From: an uncultured Prevotellaceae bacterium
Lineage (GTDB): Bacteria; Bacteroidota; Bacteroidia; Bacteroidales; Bacteroidaceae
Direction of reading: 5' to 3'
DNA: 64,000 nucleotides
Assembly (NCBI GenBank): GCA_900316505.1
Contig: ONDH01000001.1
Location: 1-64,000 of the forward strand
Of the stretch, positions 61,701 to 64,000 are shown piece by piece. A model generated the notes under the pieces. That model saw only the letters and a list, made by a program, of their open reading frames with translations, had not been told where the DNA came from and made no database searches. How positions within the stretch are numbered: the stretch's first letter is position 1; each line of letters opens with the position of its first letter. The translations under genes were made by a program, and so were the position numbers.

Positions 61701-63695
61701 ATGAAGAAAAAAAGAATGTTGTTGGCATGGCTGATGGCTGGTGCGGCTTTGTGTGTGCATGCACAACAGACAGCTGTGAAAGCGGTGGCAGATGGTCACT
61801 ACTATGGCGCAAGGCAGCAATTTGAGCGTTTCTTGGATGAGACGAAAGAAGATGTGAAGGGCAGAGAGGAAGCTCAAGCGCTCTCATTGGTGTGCGATTA
61901 TGTGTTGGGCAACCCCGGCACAGCTGATAGGATGGGAGAGTGGGTGAAGAAGCATCCACTGTCGCAGTATGCAGAGGTCTTGTCGGTGTTCAGACGTAAC
62001 TTGCTGGTGAAGGATCTTCGTGTGGATGAAGCGTTAGAGGCATTCTTTGCAGATGAGGCGAAAGGGTATTCCATCGACACGCCACTTCCTTACCCCTTGA
62101 CAGGACTGAGTGATGAGGCATACGCCTACCAGAATGTGATTTACCGTCTTGCAGGTGAGAAACTATATGACGAGGGACAATTTGAACGTGCTTTGGGCTA
62201 TTTGGAAGCAGGTGAGAAGACACGCACCTCGCAGTATAAGCAAGGCATGTGCTATTACAATTTGGGCAGGTTCGAATCAGCCTACAACACGTTGGCAGAG
62301 TCGGCAAGTATAGATCAGGATGAGATGGCGCAGAATGCTTGGTTGCATGCAGGTATAGCCGCCTTGCAGCTGAGTCAGAAGGACAAGGCACAGCAGTCCT
62401 TCCTGAATGCATCAGGAATGTCATCCAATGCACAACTCCGCGAACAGGCACTTTATAACTATGCCTTGACCTTGCATGAGCAGAATGCACCTACTACGGT
62501 GACAGTGATGGAGCAGTTCCTGAATGACTTCCCGACTTCGCAGTATGCCACTCCTGTGTCGCAATGCCTGACGGAGGTCTATATGAAGAAAGGCAATTAC
62601 TCAAAAGCACTCAATGCCATCAACAGGGTGCAGGCACCTGATGCCACCACTCAGGCTGACAAGCAGAAGGTGCTGTACAACCTGGCATTCCGTGAATTGA
62701 GCCAGAACAAGGTGCAGGACGCCCTCACTTATGCCACTCAAGCCATTGCATTGGGCAAGCAGGATGCGGAAGCATATGCTGAATCTTACTATGTGAAAGG
62801 TGACTGCAATTATAGGTTGGGCAACTATGCACAGGCTGCCAGCGACTTGAACACAGCCATCAATTTAGGTCAGCAGACACCAAGCGGAAAACTGAAGAAC
62901 AGTGGTTATGCCTTGTACAGTCTTGGTTATGCACACTTCAAACAACAGCAGTACAATGCCGCCATCACAGAGTTCAGGAAAATCACAGAACTGACCACAG
63001 CAACCAATCAAGTGAAAGCAGATGCGTTCAACCGCATAGGTGACTGTTACCTGAATATGCGCAACTATGACGAGGCAGACGCCAACTATGTACGCGCAAA
63101 GGCAACAGACCATACAATGGGTGACTATTCCATGTTGCAACAGGCATATATCGAGGGTTTGCGCGGCAACTATGACAAGAAGGTGGACATCATCAACCAG
63201 ATGAACGCAGAATATCCAGCCTCTTCACAGGCAGCCAAGGCTCTATATGAGCAAGGGCGTGCCTATGTACTTTCTGGCAAGGAAGATGAGGCTGCTGCCG
63301 TGTTCTCTTCCATTGCTGTCCGCTATCCGGGCAGTGAATACACGAAGAAGGCAAGAGAGGAATTGGCAAACATGGCTGCCAACATTGCCATTCAGGACTC
63401 TATTGCGGCAGCACAGGATTCCATTGCCACAGAAGCCGCCAAAGCACCTGTGGTTGCAGCACAGAAATTGTACAATACAGGACAGTATCAGCAAGCAGAA
63501 CAGCAATTGAACAAAGCGATAGATGAGGGTATTGGCAAACCTTACTGGCTGGCACGTGCCTTTGTGCTGTTGAGCGACATCTACAAGGCACAGGGTCGTG
63601 AGGTGGAAGCGAAGCAGACACTGGAGTCGCTGAAAGCGAACTACAAAGAAGAGGATGACATACAGACGATGATAAAGGAGAGAATGAAAGAATGA
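61701..63695 (+). CDS. Secreted tetratricopeptide-repeat protein
   Basis: The 664-aa protein has a signal peptide (KKKRMLLAWLMAGAALCVHA) and many TPR-like helical pairs along its length (for example 'AGEKLYDEGQFERALGYLEA', 'GMCYYNLGRFESAYNTLAES', 'YVKGDCNYRLGNYAQAASDL', 'ALYSLGYAHFKQQQYNAAIT'). An Ala/Gln/Ile/Asp-rich linker (about 570-585) precedes the last repeats. It is probably a periplasmic scaffold; the exact partner is unknown. The next gene, 20 bases downstream, appears to encode an outer-membrane protein, a pairing I recall from Bacteroidales. The last codons (MKE-stop) lie in the same ATGAAAGAATGA repeat that ends aroK. Confidence 0.82.
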   Translation: MKKKRMLLAWLMAGAALCVHAQQTAVKAVADGHYYGARQQFERFLDETKEDVKGREEAQALSLVCDYVLGNPGTADRMGEWVKKHPLSQYAEVLSVFRRNLLVKDLRVDEALEAFFADEAKGYSIDTPLPYPLTGLSDEAYAYQNVIYRLAGEKLYDEGQFERALGYLEAGEKTRTSQYKQGMCYYNLGRFESAYNTLAESASIDQDEMAQNAWLHAGIAALQLSQKDKAQQSFLNASGMSSNAQLREQALYNYALTLHEQNAPTTVTVMEQFLNDFPTSQYATPVSQCLTEVYMKKGNYSKALNAINRVQAPDATTQADKQKVLYNLAFRELSQNKVQDALTYATQAIALGKQDAEAYAESYYVKGDCNYRLGNYAQAASDLNTAINLGQQTPSGKLKNSGYALYSLGYAHFKQQQYNAAITEFRKITELTTATNQVKADAFNRIGDCYLNMRNYDEADANYVRAKATDHTMGDYSMLQQAYIEGLRGNYDKKVDIINQMNAEYPASSQAAKALYEQGRAYVLSGKEDEAAAVFSSIAVRYPGSEYTKKAREELANMAANIAIQDSIAAAQDSIATEAAKAPVVAAQKLYNTGQYQQAEQQLNKAIDEGIGKPYWLARAFVLLSDIYKAQGREVEAKQTLESLKANYKEEDDIQTMIKERMKE

Positions 63696-63715
63696 AAAAA
63701 TGAAAGAATTAAGCA

Positions 63716-64000
63716 ATGAAAGATATGAAACTTAGACTTTTCACATTTCAAGCACACTTGAAAAAAGCATTCCTTACTTCTTGTTCACTTCTCATTTGCC
63801 TTGCAGCAATGGCGCAGTTGGACAACACCGTGGAAGTGACTAACGAAGCAAAACCAGTGGTGACAGACGTAAAGAAGATGCCTGTCAAGACCAAGCCAGC
63901 CGAGACACAGGTGACACACTATACGATGCAGTATGCCGTGAATGGACAGCCTCTCAACAACTATGTGGCTGAGCCTTTAGGAGATTATGAGAGTGAAGCT
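63716..64000 (+). CDS. N-terminus of a probable outer-membrane beta-barrel protein (cut by window end)
   Basis: 95 codons are visible. A basic start and hydrophobic segment (ending LLICLAAMAQ) form the signal peptide. The mature start LDNTVEVTNEAKPVVTDVKK-MPVK resembles Bacteroidetes outer-membrane proteins that begin with an 'EVTNDYxPVVKDAxKI..P' motif and are encoded after a TPR gene. The frame is open to the window edge. The start could be ATG 63716 or 63725. Confidence 0.65.
   Translation, partial: MKDMKLRLFTFQAHLKKAFLTSCSLLICLAAMAQLDNTVEVTNEAKPVVTDVKKMPVKTKPAETQVTHYTMQYAVNGQPLNNYVAEPLGDYESEA

Noticed and set aside
1..64000. tRNA, rRNA, integrase, phage or IS transposase genes
   Set aside because: I looked for cloverleaf arms in the gaps and for transposase, integrase and phage motifs in the proteins and saw none.

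Overview
The window looks like chromosomal DNA of a Prevotella-type member of the Bacteroidales. The evidence is: sigma-ABfr promoters (TTTG, 19-20 bases, TAnnTTTG) ahead of many genes; an S46 dipeptidyl-peptidase; DUF3575, Mfa1 and Mfa2 type V pilus genes; a type IX secretion (T9SS) C-terminal tail; DUF4271 and DUF5106 proteins; start codons that lack Shine-Dalgarno sites; and a topA-aroK-speA block typical of this order.

Layout. 1-13.3 kb is mostly housekeeping on the plus strand: a 45-aa peptide, a THUMP-like methyltransferase, a U32-family protein, ruvB, topA, aroK, speA, a polysaccharide flippase, a 554-bp inverted-repeat-bounded element carrying a frameshifted GxxExxY gene, and an S46 peptidase. 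13.3-14.7 kb is a repeat-rich gap with one small proline-rich lipoprotein on the minus strand. 14.7-45.3 kb is a single co-directional surface cluster: an OmpA/DUF3575 protein, two Mfa1-like pilins, an Mfa2/FimB-like anchor, two further pilin-like lipoproteins, two giant [YF]GGG-repeat proteins (3,876 and about 3,000 aa) and a DUF5106/thioredoxin-fold protein. Spacings are tens of bases or overlaps, so one very long transcript is plausible. 45.3-50.2 kb holds metK behind a promoter and a SAM-II-like riboswitch, then DUF4271, hemD, rnpA, yidD and a TatD hydrolase. The TatD gene overlaps tail-to-tail by 149 bp with a minus-strand THUMP RNA methyltransferase, followed by cysE (minus). 52.8-54.2 kb is purD. 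54.6-60.5 kb is a minus-strand operon, nadB - M16 peptidase - PBP4-type dacB. 60.6-64 kb has an orphan adenine/cytosine DNA methyltransferase, a TPR protein and the start of a probable outer-membrane partner.

The most interesting material is the pilus plus giant-protein cluster and an unusually rich set of intergenic repeats. These include a heptanucleotide family that sits against start and stop codons, 23-bp periodic arrays at two loci, a 106-bp element duplicated between two divergent gene pairs, and a REP-like inverted-repeat element around the GxxExxY gene. All identifications rest on reading the sequence and on memory of protein families; no database search was run.
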